Shown here: positions 16,376 to 23,154 of the stretch, one piece after another | Layout: each line of letters begins with the position of its first letter | How positions within the stretch are numbered: the stretch's first letter is position 1 | NCBI GenBank assembly: GCA_945957555.1 | Contig: CAMFLX010000014.1 | Location: forward strand, 1-64,000 | Direction of reading: 5' to 3' | Source of the DNA: an uncultured Cytophagales bacterium | GTDB lineage: Bacteria > Bacteroidota > Bacteroidia > Cytophagales > UBA9547 | Length of the DNA: 64,000 nt | The notes under the pieces: model-generated | The model's input: only the letters and a program-made list of their open reading frames with translations | Databases searched by the model: none | What the model was told of the DNA's origin: nothing | Made by a program: the position numbers and the translations under genes

Positions 16376-16695
16376 TCTGAACGACTCAGGAAGATCCTGA
16401 ATGACTCAGAAAATATCTGAGCGATATAGAAAGTATCTAAACGACTCAGAAAAACTCTGAACGATCCGTAAAAGATCTGAATGGCTCAGAAAATATCTGG
16501 ATGTTCCAGAAAAAGCCTGAGCGACTCAGAAATAATCTGTGTTGTCCAGAAATAATCTGAATGCTTCAGAAAAGATCTGAGTGGTTCAGAAAAAATCTGG
16601 ATGACCCAGAAACGATCTGAGTGACTCAGAGAAAGTCTGAATGACTCAGAAAATATCTGAGCGATCCAGAAAAAATATGAATCATAGAGAAAACG
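16376..16695. repeat. 16 x 20-bp tandem array of the palindrome TCTGA-N5-TCAGA
   Basis: Sixteen contiguous units of exactly 20 bases. Each is TCTGA, five bases of the form RYGRY, TCAGA and an A-rich five-base spacer such as AAATA. The arms are mostly complementary. In units 7 (16496) and 12 (16596) TCTGG is matched by CCAGA, a paired change that keeps the palindrome. Units 5, 9, 15 and 16 are imperfect. The array lies in the divergent gap between a minus-strand hypothetical gene and the XRE regulator. Units abut with no unique spacers, so this is not a CRISPR. A minus-strand frame (16486-16821) runs across it with a 20-residue periodicity, but this follows from 3 x 20 bases and is not taken as coding. 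Confidence 0.95.
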
Positions 16696-16958
16696 GAAGA
16701 ATGGATTTGTATAGTATCTGGATATTTGAAAAAAAATAAAAATAATTTTAGGTTTTTTATCTTTGAAGTATCTGAACCTGCCAGCAAGTTGTGGTAAGGC
16801 AGTTTTTATAATGCGGTTCATGTTCTAAATATTTTTAATGTTGCAGGTAATGCTATCTTTCAATTCATAATTCTCTAAAAGCGAATTATGAGGACACTTG
16901 TGCTACCATAGATCGATACAATGCCCCACGAACCTGCCTTCTATTTTCTTTTTCATCC
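16696..16958. promoter_or_regulatory. Upstream region of the XRE gene with an inverted repeat
   Basis: AT-rich. It holds an additional TATCTTTG box at 16758-16765 and a perfect 8-bp inverted repeat CATAATTC/GAATTATG at 16866-16873 and 16883-16890 that could be an operator. Nothing else can be supported. Confidence 0.35.
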
Positions 16959-16966
16959 TATATTTG
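16959..16966 (+). promoter_or_regulatory. -7 box of the XRE regulator gene
   Basis: TATATTTG fits TAnnTTTG. Transcription would begin near 16972, too close to the ATG at 16976, which supports the start at 16997. Confidence 0.5.
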
Positions 16967-16996
16967 TATTTTTGAATGATACTAAGATCCGAAGCA

Positions 16997-17365
16997 ATGA
17001 AAACAGGTGAAAAAATAAGGCTCATCAGGGAAATCAAACAAATCAGCGCCAAACAAATGGCAGACGACTTGGATATGTCACTGAGTGGTTACCACAAGAT
17101 CGAACGTGGCGACGTAAAACTTACCACCGAGAAGCTAGAGACCATTGCTGGGGTATTAGGTGTAGAGGCAAAAGACCTGTTGGATTCCGTAAACCTAGTA
17201 TATAATTTTCATGAAGGTGCAGTATCTCATAATAGCGGCTATGGCTATCATGTACATGCACTGCCAGAAGAACTTAAAGGTCTCTATGAAGACAAGATCA
17301 AACTATTGGAAGAACAAGTACAGATGTTGAAGGAGAAGATTAAGGGATTGGAGAAAGGGGATTAG
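16997..17365 (+). CDS. XRE-family HTH regulator with C-terminal coiled coil
   Basis: A 122-residue DNA-binding protein. Residues 1-62 form an XRE/Cro helix-turn-helix (from MKTGEKIRLIRE through SLSGYHKIERG to the LLDSV segment). The middle is a short glycine/histidine-rich linker, and about 88-120 form a heptad coiled coil (KIKLLEEQVQMLKEKIKGLE) likely to dimerise it. The frame is open from ATG 16976, but the promoter box makes 16997 the better start. The kinase gene follows after 47 bases. Its place before a HipA-like kinase recalls HipB, though it is longer than usual HipB proteins. The palindromes upstream are candidate binding sites; this is inference. Confidence 0.85.
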   Translation: MKTGEKIRLIREIKQISAKQMADDLDMSLSGYHKIERGDVKLTTEKLETIAGVLGVEAKDLLDSVNLVYNFHEGAVSHNSGYGYHVHALPEELKGLYEDKIKLLEEQVQMLKEKIKGLEKGD

Positions 17366-17412
17366 GGTCAATTTAACTAAATAAAATATTTTCTGTTCTA
17401 ATTTGATACTTA

Positions 17413-18465
17413 ATGGAAAACCATCTATTTTATGTAAGTGGATATAAGGAGCTAACATGGTTAAACTCTGGCGGAACAAGGAATAAAAAAATACTTTCTG
17501 ATGAATATGGGGCCGTTTATTATTTTAAAGAGTCTTTTAATAATGCAAATGGTAAATTTTACAAATATGAATTCTACTCAGAAATAGTTGCTTCCTTTAT
17601 TGGAAAGATGCTAGAATTGGATGTTTTGGAATATTCTATTGCAATATATAAACATCAAATTGGATGTCTGTCCAAATCTATGAACGATGATCAGGAAGAA
17701 CTCATTGAAGGCGGCAAATATTTAAAAGCTTTTGACAATTCCTTTATCGTTGAAAGTGAAAACCCGAAACAGAAATATACCTTTCAGTTAATTGTAAATG
17801 CACTTAAATGTTTTGAATTAGAATCTCATGTTGATCGATTAATTGATATAATAATTTTTGATTCTATAATTGGGAATAGCGATAGGCATCAAGAAAACTG
17901 GGGATTTATTGCAAAAAATACAATCGTTGGGCAGGCATATACTGAAATTGAGAGAACTCTTGAAGGAAAGCCAAGTAGACATTCACCATTGATTAAGAAG
18001 ATGCTTTCTATGTTTGGAATGAATATAAAGATAGTACCCAATGACATAATTCACTATAGGCTGAAAAATATCACTAGGGACGTTAAATTTGCCCCAATTT
18101 ATGATAGCGGTAGTAGCCTAGGAAGAGAGTTAGATGAATCTAAGATTTTAAGTATGCTTAAAAATGATATGCAAATAAATGCATATATAAACAAGGGTAT
18201 GGCAGAGATCCACTGGGATGGAAAAAAATATAATCATTTTGGATTGTTGGAAGAACTTATAAAACAGGATTCTAAAGTAAAAGACAGGATAAGTGAACTT
18301 GTTAGAAAAATAGATACTACAAGAATTCAAGAATTTGTTTCTAAAATAGATATGATGATCCCAGAAGAATTTGAAAGTTGGAAAATACCAAACTATAGAA
18401 AGGATTTGATTGTTAAATTAATTACTTTGCGGAGCCAAAGATTATTGGAGATTATAAATGAGTAA
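17413..18465 (+). CDS. HipA-like Ser/Thr kinase without N-terminal subdomain (HipT-type)
   Basis: A 350-residue kinase of the HipA/CtkA group. Visible elements are a Gly-rich loop NSGGTRNKK (18-26), the ATP-binding Lys in YFKES (39), the catalytic loop GNSDRHQENWG (154-164, Asp157) and the metal-binding YDSGSSL (230-236, Asp231). All key residues look intact. The HipA N-terminal subdomain (about 100 residues in E. coli HipA) is missing, as in HipT of the HipBST systems. The gene following it by an 8-base overlap encodes a protein with a HipS-like N-terminal part, so the function may be split over two chains. HipA and HipT phosphorylate aminoacyl-tRNA synthetases and stop translation; this target is only inferred here. 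The gene is more AT-rich than its neighbours, suggesting transfer. Confidence 0.82.
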   Translation: MENHLFYVSGYKELTWLNSGGTRNKKILSDEYGAVYYFKESFNNANGKFYKYEFYSEIVASFIGKMLELDVLEYSIAIYKHQIGCLSKSMNDDQEELIEGGKYLKAFDNSFIVESENPKQKYTFQLIVNALKCFELESHVDRLIDIIIFDSIIGNSDRHQENWGFIAKNTIVGQAYTEIERTLEGKPSRHSPLIKKMLSMFGMNIKIVPNDIIHYRLKNITRDVKFAPIYDSGSSLGRELDESKILSMLKNDMQINAYINKGMAEIHWDGKKYNHFGLLEELIKQDSKVKDRISELVRKIDTTRIQEFVSKIDMMIPEEFESWKIPNYRKDLIVKLITLRSQRLLEIINE

Positions 18466-19117
18466 ATTTGGTAACATATATTTAAGTTGGAGGAAAGGTA
18501 GTGGCTCTAAAAGACACATTGTGGGGATTATTAAATATAATAGCACAAAGGGTGCGACATTTCAGTATTTGCCTGACAAAGAGCTTAAAGACGCTATAGA
18601 TGATGGATTTAAATGTTATACAGAATTTCCAGAGTTGGATAAGTTGTATAAAGATAATGTGTTAGATACATTTAAACAAAGACTTTTCCGCTCGGAAAGG
18701 AGTGACTACAAAGGCTTTTTAGATTTTTGGGGAATACACATAGAAAATAAAGATGATATTCTCTATTTGCTTGCCCATACTCAAGGATTGGTCCCGACCG
18801 ATAATTTTGAGTTTTTAGCAGATTTTAAGGTAACAAAGGACTTAAGGTTTGTTTCGGAAATTGCTGGTTTGACCTATACTAAAGTGCCAGCCCCGAAATT
18901 AAATGTAGGTGATGAAATTATTTGGAAAAGAAATCCGACGGAATATGATAAATTCCAAGTTGACTTGTTCACAAATGATGGAATATCTTTGGGGCATGTA
19001 AAGAAGGTTCATTCAAGGGTATTCTTTCACAGTAGGGGTGATGATTTAAAAATAAAGGTGCAGGCCATAGATAAAAATGGTACCATAAAAAGAGCCTTTA
19101 TATTGATTAATAAATAA
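18458..19117 (+). CDS. HipS-like / HIRAN domain protein, partner of the kinase
   Basis: A 219-residue protein whose ATG lies inside the end of the kinase gene (8-base overlap), implying coupled translation. Residues about 20-95 resemble the HipA N-terminal (Couple_hipA) or HipS domain: a G-x-I-x-Y...FQYLPD strand pair, and FKQRLFRSERSDY (72-84), the counterpart of the F-x-R-L...R-x-x-Y motif. Residues 96-122 hold ILYLLAHTQGLVPTDNFEF. About 128-215 looks like a HIRAN domain, with the NPTEYD and GISLGHVKK strands. HIRAN domains in helicase-related proteins bind DNA 3' ends; what it binds here is unknown. It could act as antitoxin or as targeting subunit. Homology is judged by eye, so moderately sure. 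Confidence 0.7.
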   Translation: MSKFGNIYLSWRKGSGSKRHIVGIIKYNSTKGATFQYLPDKELKDAIDDGFKCYTEFPELDKLYKDNVLDTFKQRLFRSERSDYKGFLDFWGIHIENKDDILYLLAHTQGLVPTDNFEFLADFKVTKDLRFVSEIAGLTYTKVPAPKLNVGDEIIWKRNPTEYDKFQVDLFTNDGISLGHVKKVHSRVFFHSRGDDLKIKVQAIDKNGTIKRAFILINK

Positions 19118-19143
19118 TAATACGACAATAAATCCCCCAAGCA

Positions 19144-19158
19144 TCTGATACTCTCAGA
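19144..19158. repeat. Single copy of the array palindrome downstream of the kinase locus
   Basis: TCTGA-TACTC-TCAGA, with both arms exactly as in the 16376-16695 array, 26 bases beyond the HIRAN gene stop. The kinase locus is thus flanked on both sides by this palindrome. Confidence 0.6.
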
Positions 19159-19292
19159 GGTTTATTTAGCTTTTAAGCCAATTACTCCTTTACAAGCTTC
19201 CCGCTTCTATTCCTATGCTATAGTAATATGGTTCTGCTTTTAAGAGAGAAAGGTTCGGTGATATCAAAAGGAGCATCCTAAACGATCTATCT

Positions 19293-19362
19293 CTAAATCC
19301 CCTCATCTTCAAATCTCCAAATTAGCAAATCCCCAAATCAGCACATCTCCACATCCCCAATA
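19293..19362. repeat. Low-complexity word repeat (AAATCTCC family)
   Basis: A run of related 10-12 base words (TCTTCAAATCTCC, AATTAGCAAATCCCC, AAATCAGCACATCTCC) with almost no G. It lies before cysC in the 19118-19453 gap, which otherwise holds only the palindrome at 19144 and the cysC promoter box. Confidence 0.6.
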
Positions 19363-19435
19363 GACATACTTCCAAATTAAATGAAACATAACACCATCAA
19401 ATTCATAGACTTTATACATTTTTAAAAAAAATCAC

Positions 19436-19443
19436 TAAATTTG
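19436..19443 (+). promoter_or_regulatory. -7 box before cysC
   Basis: TAAATTTG fits TAnnTTTG and lies 10 bases before the first TTG start candidate of cysC, giving a very short leader. The second TTG (19463) would leave about 12 bases. Confidence 0.45.
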
Positions 19444-19453
19444 CACCTCAATT

Positions 19454-20059
19454 TTGAGTACATTGAACCACATACATCCAATTTTTGATCAAATCCTCCA
19501 AAAGACTGATAAAGAACAGCTCCTCAAGCAGAAGGCGGTAGTGCTTTGGATGGTAGGTCTTTCGGGATCTGGTAAAAGTACCTTGGCTAAGGCTATAGAG
19601 CAGGAGCTACACCAAAAGGGCTTCTTGACCCAGTTGCTCGATGGCGACAACTTGCGCTCGGGAATCAACAACAACTTGGGCTTTTCAGATGCTGACCGTC
19701 AGGAGAACATCCGTCGTGCCGCAGAAGTGGCTAAACTTTTTGTGAACTGTGGGGTACTTACTATTTGTTCATTCATTAGCCCTACGGAAGAGATCCGTAC
19801 CATGGCTAAGAACATTATAGGAGCGGAGAACTTTAGAGAAATCTATATTAATGCATCTTTTGAGTCTTGCGAAGAGAGGGATGTGAAAGGACTTTACAAA
19901 AAAGCTCGTGCGGGAGAGATCAAGAACTTTACAGGTTTGGATTCACCCTTCGAAGCACCGAAAAATCCACATTTGGAACTAAGAACAGACCAAATGAGCT
20001 TTGAGGAGTGTAAAGAGAAGTTTGTAAAATATTTGTTAGAGGAAATTAAATACGTGTGA
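19454..20059 (+). CDS. cysC: Adenylylsulfate kinase (APS kinase)
   Basis: A 201-residue cytoplasmic kinase that phosphorylates APS (adenosine 5'-phosphosulfate) to PAPS with ATP. Visible are the P-loop GLSGSGKST (35-43), the LLDGDNLR segment, the NLGFSDADRQENIRR motif and the family FTGLDSPFE region. No ATG occurs before the P-loop, so it begins at TTG 19454 or TTG 19463. The last two sense codons and the TGA stop lie in a repeat (ACGTGTGA words), so the C-terminus appears to have been set by that element. It heads the cysC-cysD-cysN operon. No PAPS reductase gene is in the window, so PAPS could also serve sulfotransferases. Confidence 0.95.
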   Translation: MSTLNHIHPIFDQILQKTDKEQLLKQKAVVLWMVGLSGSGKSTLAKAIEQELHQKGFLTQLLDGDNLRSGINNNLGFSDADRQENIRRAAEVAKLFVNCGVLTICSFISPTEEIRTMAKNIIGAENFREIYINASFESCEERDVKGLYKKARAGEIKNFTGLDSPFEAPKNPHLELRTDQMSFEECKEKFVKYLLEEIKYV

Positions 20060-20129
20060 CGTATTACGTGTGACGTGTGAAGTAAACAACTTCTCGTTAC
20101 ACATAACACGTTACACATCACACGTGAAG
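20052..20129. repeat. Word repeat and imperfect inverted repeat between cysC and cysD (ACGTGTGA family)
   Basis: ACGTGTGACGT words on the left half and the complementary TACACATAACACGT words on the right form an imperfect long hairpin around 20079-20093 (GAAGT...ACTTC). The element begins inside cysC and ends 2 bases before the cysD ATG. Confidence 0.65.
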
Positions 20130-20131
20130 CA

Positions 20132-21028
20132 ATGAAATTAACGCATTTACAACAATTAGAAGCAGAAGCGATCCACATCATGAGAGAGGTGGTAGCGCAG
20201 TTTGAAAGACCTGCTTTGTTATTTTCAGGTGGAAAAGATTCTATCTGTTTGGTGAAATTGGCCGAGAAAGCATTTTGGCCTGCCAAAATCCCCTTTCCTT
20301 TGGTACATATAGATACTGGGCATAACTTCCCTGAGGCGATCGCTTATCGCGATGAATTGGTGGCAAGAACAGGCGCTACTTTGATCATCGGTCATGTGGA
20401 AGATTCCATCGCCCGTGGTACAGCAGTAGAAGAGAAAGGTCCAAACCCTTCTCGCAACACCTTACAAACCGTGACATTGCTAGAAACCATAGAGAAATAC
20501 AAATTTGACGCTTGTTTTGGTGGTGCACGTCGCGACGAAGAAAAAGCTAGAGCGAAAGAAAGATTCTTCTCACACAGAGATGAGTTTGGTCAGTGGGATC
20601 CTAAAAACCAGAGACCAGAACTTTGGAACTTATACAATGGTAAGAAAGCCGTAGGCGAGCACTTCCGCGTGTTCCCAATCTCCAACTGGACAGAGATGGA
20701 CGTATGGCAATACATCGCTTCAGAAAACATTCCGATCCCTTCTATCTACTTTACACACCAAAGAGAAATCGTAGAAAGAGATGGTCAACTGTTGGCCAAC
20801 TCACCTTTCATTACGGTGATGCCAGGTGAAAAAGTAGAGACCAGAACAGTGCGTTTCCGTACGGTAGGGGATATGACTTGTACAGGAGCTATTGCGTCTG
20901 AAGCATCTACTATGGACGAAATCATTCAAGAAGTAGCTACTTTGCGTGTAACGGAACGCGGTACCAGAGCTGACGACAAACGCTCAGAGGCAGCGATGGA
21001 AGATCGTAAAAAAGCAGGATATTTTTGA
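20132..21028 (+). CDS. cysD: Sulfate adenylyltransferase subunit 2 (ATP sulfurylase small subunit)
   Basis: A 298-residue subunit of the CysDN ATP sulfurylase, which makes APS from sulfate and ATP at the cost of GTP hydrolysis by CysN. The PP-loop SGGKDS is at 32-37, followed by the HIDTGHNFPE segment (about 69-78); the family's RDEEKARAKER block and the C-terminal RRxEAAMEDRKKxGYF-like end are present. Length is normal (about 300). It lies between cysC and cysN; both gaps are filled by repeats, and no promoter is visible, so it is probably transcribed with cysC. Confidence 0.97.
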   Translation: MKLTHLQQLEAEAIHIMREVVAQFERPALLFSGGKDSICLVKLAEKAFWPAKIPFPLVHIDTGHNFPEAIAYRDELVARTGATLIIGHVEDSIARGTAVEEKGPNPSRNTLQTVTLLETIEKYKFDACFGGARRDEEKARAKERFFSHRDEFGQWDPKNQRPELWNLYNGKKAVGEHFRVFPISNWTEMDVWQYIASENIPIPSIYFTHQREIVERDGQLLANSPFITVMPGEKVETRTVRFRTVGDMTCTGAIASEASTMDEIIQEVATLRVTERGTRADDKRSEAAMEDRKKAGYF

Positions 21029-21052
21029 TGATTTAGTAGCCAGTCGTAAGTA

Positions 21053-21105
21053 TAAAGTCTTTAGACTACTTACTTATGACTCATGACTATTGACTAAAGA
21101 CTTTA
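21053..21105. repeat. Hairpin and word repeat between cysD and cysN (GACTCATGAC family)
   Basis: A perfect 12-bp inverted repeat, TAAAGTCTTTAG at 21053-21064 and its complement at 21094-21105, encloses CTTATGACTCATGACTATTGA-type words. It fills the 84-base gap between cysD and cysN. The family differs from the one in the cysC-cysD gap. Confidence 0.65.
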
Positions 21106-21112
21106 CATAAAA

Positions 21113-22390
21113 ATGGAAGAAACATTCGTAACAGAAAATTATTTAAATATGGACTTGCTCCGTTTCACTACTGCAGGTAGTGTAGACGATGGCAAGAGTA
21201 CCTTGATTGGCCGTCTATTGTACGATTCAAAGTCGATCTTTGAAGACCAAATGGAAGCCATAGAAAAAACCAGTGCTCAGAAGGGTCATGGTTATGTAAA
21301 CCTTGCCCTGTTGACTGACGGTCTGCGTGCAGAGCGTGAGCAAGGGATTACCATAGATGTGGCTTATAGATATTTTGCTACCCCTAAGCGTAAGTTTATC
21401 GTGGCAGATACCCCAGGGCATATTCAGTACACCCGTAACATGGTTACGGGTGCTTCTACTGCCAACTTGGCGATCATTTTGGTGGATGCCCGCCACGGAA
21501 TCATAGAGCAAACCTGCAGACACTCATTTATTGCTTCTTTGTTGCAGATCAAGCACATCGTGCTTTGTGTGAACAAGATGGACTTGGTAGACTACAGCCA
21601 AGAGGTGTTTGACAAGATCGTTGCCAAATACAAAGATTTCTCTAAGACACTTGAAGTGCCAGATATTCATTTCTTGCCGATCAGTGCCTTGAACGGTGAC
21701 AACGTGGTGGACAAGTCTACCAACATGCCATGGTACAAAGGCAGGACTTTATTGGAGACTTTGGAGTCGGTAGAGATCGAGAACGACTATAACTTCGTAG
21801 ATGCCCGTTTCCCTGTACAGTACGTGATCCGTCCTATGAACGAGGAGTTCCATGACTACAGAGGTTTTGCCGGTAAAGTAGAAAGTGGTGTTTTCAAGCC
21901 AGGTGATGCGATCGTAGCACTACCTTCAGGTAAAGAATCGACTATCAAATCTATAGATTTCTTTGGCAAACATTTGGATCAAGCTTTCCCGCCTCAATCT
22001 GTAACACTCACCCTTAAAGATAACATTGATATCAGCCGTGGTGACATGATTGTGAAAAAAGATCATTTACCAACAGTGAGCCAAGATGTGGAACTCATGG
22101 TGTGCTGGTTGAGTGAGAAAAAACTCGTTCCAGGTGGTAAATATGTAGTAAGACATACTTCTAAAGAAGCTAAGGCGATCATCAAAGACGTAAAATACAA
22201 AGTGAACATCAATACTTTGGAAACCAATGAAGAGGATAAGACAATTGGTTTGAACGATATCGCAAGAATCGTGATCAAGACTGCTTCTCCATTGAGCTAC
22301 GACAGCTACAAAAACAACAGAACCATTGGTAGTTTGATCATCGTGGATGAATTCACAAACGAGACTGTAGGTGCTGGGATGATTGTTTAG
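21113..22390 (+). CDS. cysN: Sulfate adenylyltransferase subunit 1 (GTPase)
   Basis: A 425-residue translation-factor-type GTPase that drives ATP sulfurylase. G1 AGSVDDGKST at 21-30, G3 DTPGH at 99-103, G4 NKMD at 154-157, then two beta-barrel domains (about 230-425). It stops after the barrels and carries no fused APS kinase domain, in line with the separate cysC. A terminator follows at 22436. The operon makes activated sulfate only; reductases (cysH, cysIJ or sir) would be elsewhere. Confidence 0.96.
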   Translation: MEETFVTENYLNMDLLRFTTAGSVDDGKSTLIGRLLYDSKSIFEDQMEAIEKTSAQKGHGYVNLALLTDGLRAEREQGITIDVAYRYFATPKRKFIVADTPGHIQYTRNMVTGASTANLAIILVDARHGIIEQTCRHSFIASLLQIKHIVLCVNKMDLVDYSQEVFDKIVAKYKDFSKTLEVPDIHFLPISALNGDNVVDKSTNMPWYKGRTLLETLESVEIENDYNFVDARFPVQYVIRPMNEEFHDYRGFAGKVESGVFKPGDAIVALPSGKESTIKSIDFFGKHLDQAFPPQSVTLTLKDNIDISRGDMIVKKDHLPTVSQDVELMVCWLSEKKLVPGGKYVVRHTSKEAKAIIKDVKYKVNINTLETNEEDKTIGLNDIARIVIKTASPLSYDSYKNNRTIGSLIIVDEFTNETVGAGMIV

Positions 22391-22394
22391 TCTT

Positions 22395-22432
22395 TATAAG
22401 ACGCAAGAGTCAAGACACAAGAATCAAGATAA
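22395..22432. repeat. Word repeat after cysN (CAAGAGTCAAGACAC family)
   Basis: Purine-rich words CAAGAGTCAAGA and CACAAGAATCAAGA between the cysN stop and its terminator. This is the fourth distinct word family around the cys operon. Confidence 0.5.
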
Positions 22433-22435
22433 AAG

Positions 22436-22469
22436 AAAAGCCTCGCTGGAAAGCAGGGCTTTTTGTTTT
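22436..22469 (+). terminator. Terminator of the cys operon
   Basis: AAAAGCC (22436-22442) with GGCTTTT (22457-22463), inner partial pairing of the GCT/AGC arms, and a T-rich tail. Confidence 0.8.
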
Positions 22470-22495
22470 ATATACCAACAACCTAGTGAGCTTTT

Positions 22496-23128
22496 CTAAA
22501 ACCTATACCCTGCTGATATCCCAAAACCTGTATTTTTTATGACAGTTTTGTCGTTGGGAATAAAGGTATAAGAAGGGTTGATCTTTACGAGACCCAATTG
22601 GCTATTGATCTGAAACGATATTCTATTTTTAAACTCATAACCTACGAAGAGATTTGCTCCAGCATCAAAGGGCTTAAAGGTATAAGCGGCATCGTTTTCA
22701 TTGGCAGAAGCTGCATACTTAACTTTATAAGATGTGCCGGAGTAGGTAGCTTTACCTCCTATACCATAGGCGAGGTAAGGACCAAATCCGAGCATAAACC
22801 TCCCTGAGCCTAATATGGGTTTATACAAAAAATTGATGGGCACCTCAATATAGTTTAAACTAGCTTTGGAAGAAGTCCATTTGCTGCCTTTGGTACTAAA
22901 GAGCAAGCCAGGTTGCAAATAAAAATCTGGTGCCATCAATATCTCCAGATTCATACCCAGATGATAGCCCGCTACGATCTGGTTTTTGAGCATAGTGCCG
23001 TCGGCTCCTTTGCCATTAAAGTTTTGTAAGTTGAGGCCAGCTCTCAGTCCGAAACTCACTTTTTTCTCTTGTGCCTGTGTTGATACTGCCAAGGCTATTC
23101 CGATTGCTATTAAGATTCTATTCATCAT
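22496..23128 (-). CDS. Outer membrane beta-barrel protein, PorT-like
   Basis: A 210-residue exported protein (signal peptide to about residue 20, ending TQAQ) of the small OMP barrel type (porin family, PorT-like). It has alternating amphipathic strands and ends in the aromatic residue of FGISAGYRF, needed for assembly by BAM. FGLRAGLNLQNF is the first strand. No function beyond a small 8-strand outer-membrane barrel can be given. It is the second gene of a two-gene operon; the OmpA lipoprotein gene ends 26 bases before it. Start at 23128 or at the next ATG (23125). Confidence 0.85.
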   Translation of the reverse strand: MMNRILIAIGIALAVSTQAQEKKVSFGLRAGLNLQNFNGKGADGTMLKNQIVAGYHLGMNLEILMAPDFYLQPGLLFSTKGSKWTSSKASLNYIEVPINFLYKPILGSGRFMLGFGPYLAYGIGGKATYSGTSYKVKYAASANENDAAYTFKPFDAGANLFVGYEFKNRISFQINSQLGLVKINPSYTFIPNDKTVIKNTGFGISAGYRF

Positions 23129-23154
23129 ATTGTTTTCTGTTTTAAGAGAAGAAT

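Noticed and set aside
16376-16695. CRISPR array
   Set aside because: The 20-base units are directly adjacent and related along their whole length; there are no unique spacers and no cas genes.
16486-16821. Minus-strand ORF of 111 codons with a 20-residue periodicity
   Set aside because: The periodicity is the simple result of three 20-base units per 20 codons. The ORF has no good start signal and covers the non-coding palindrome array.
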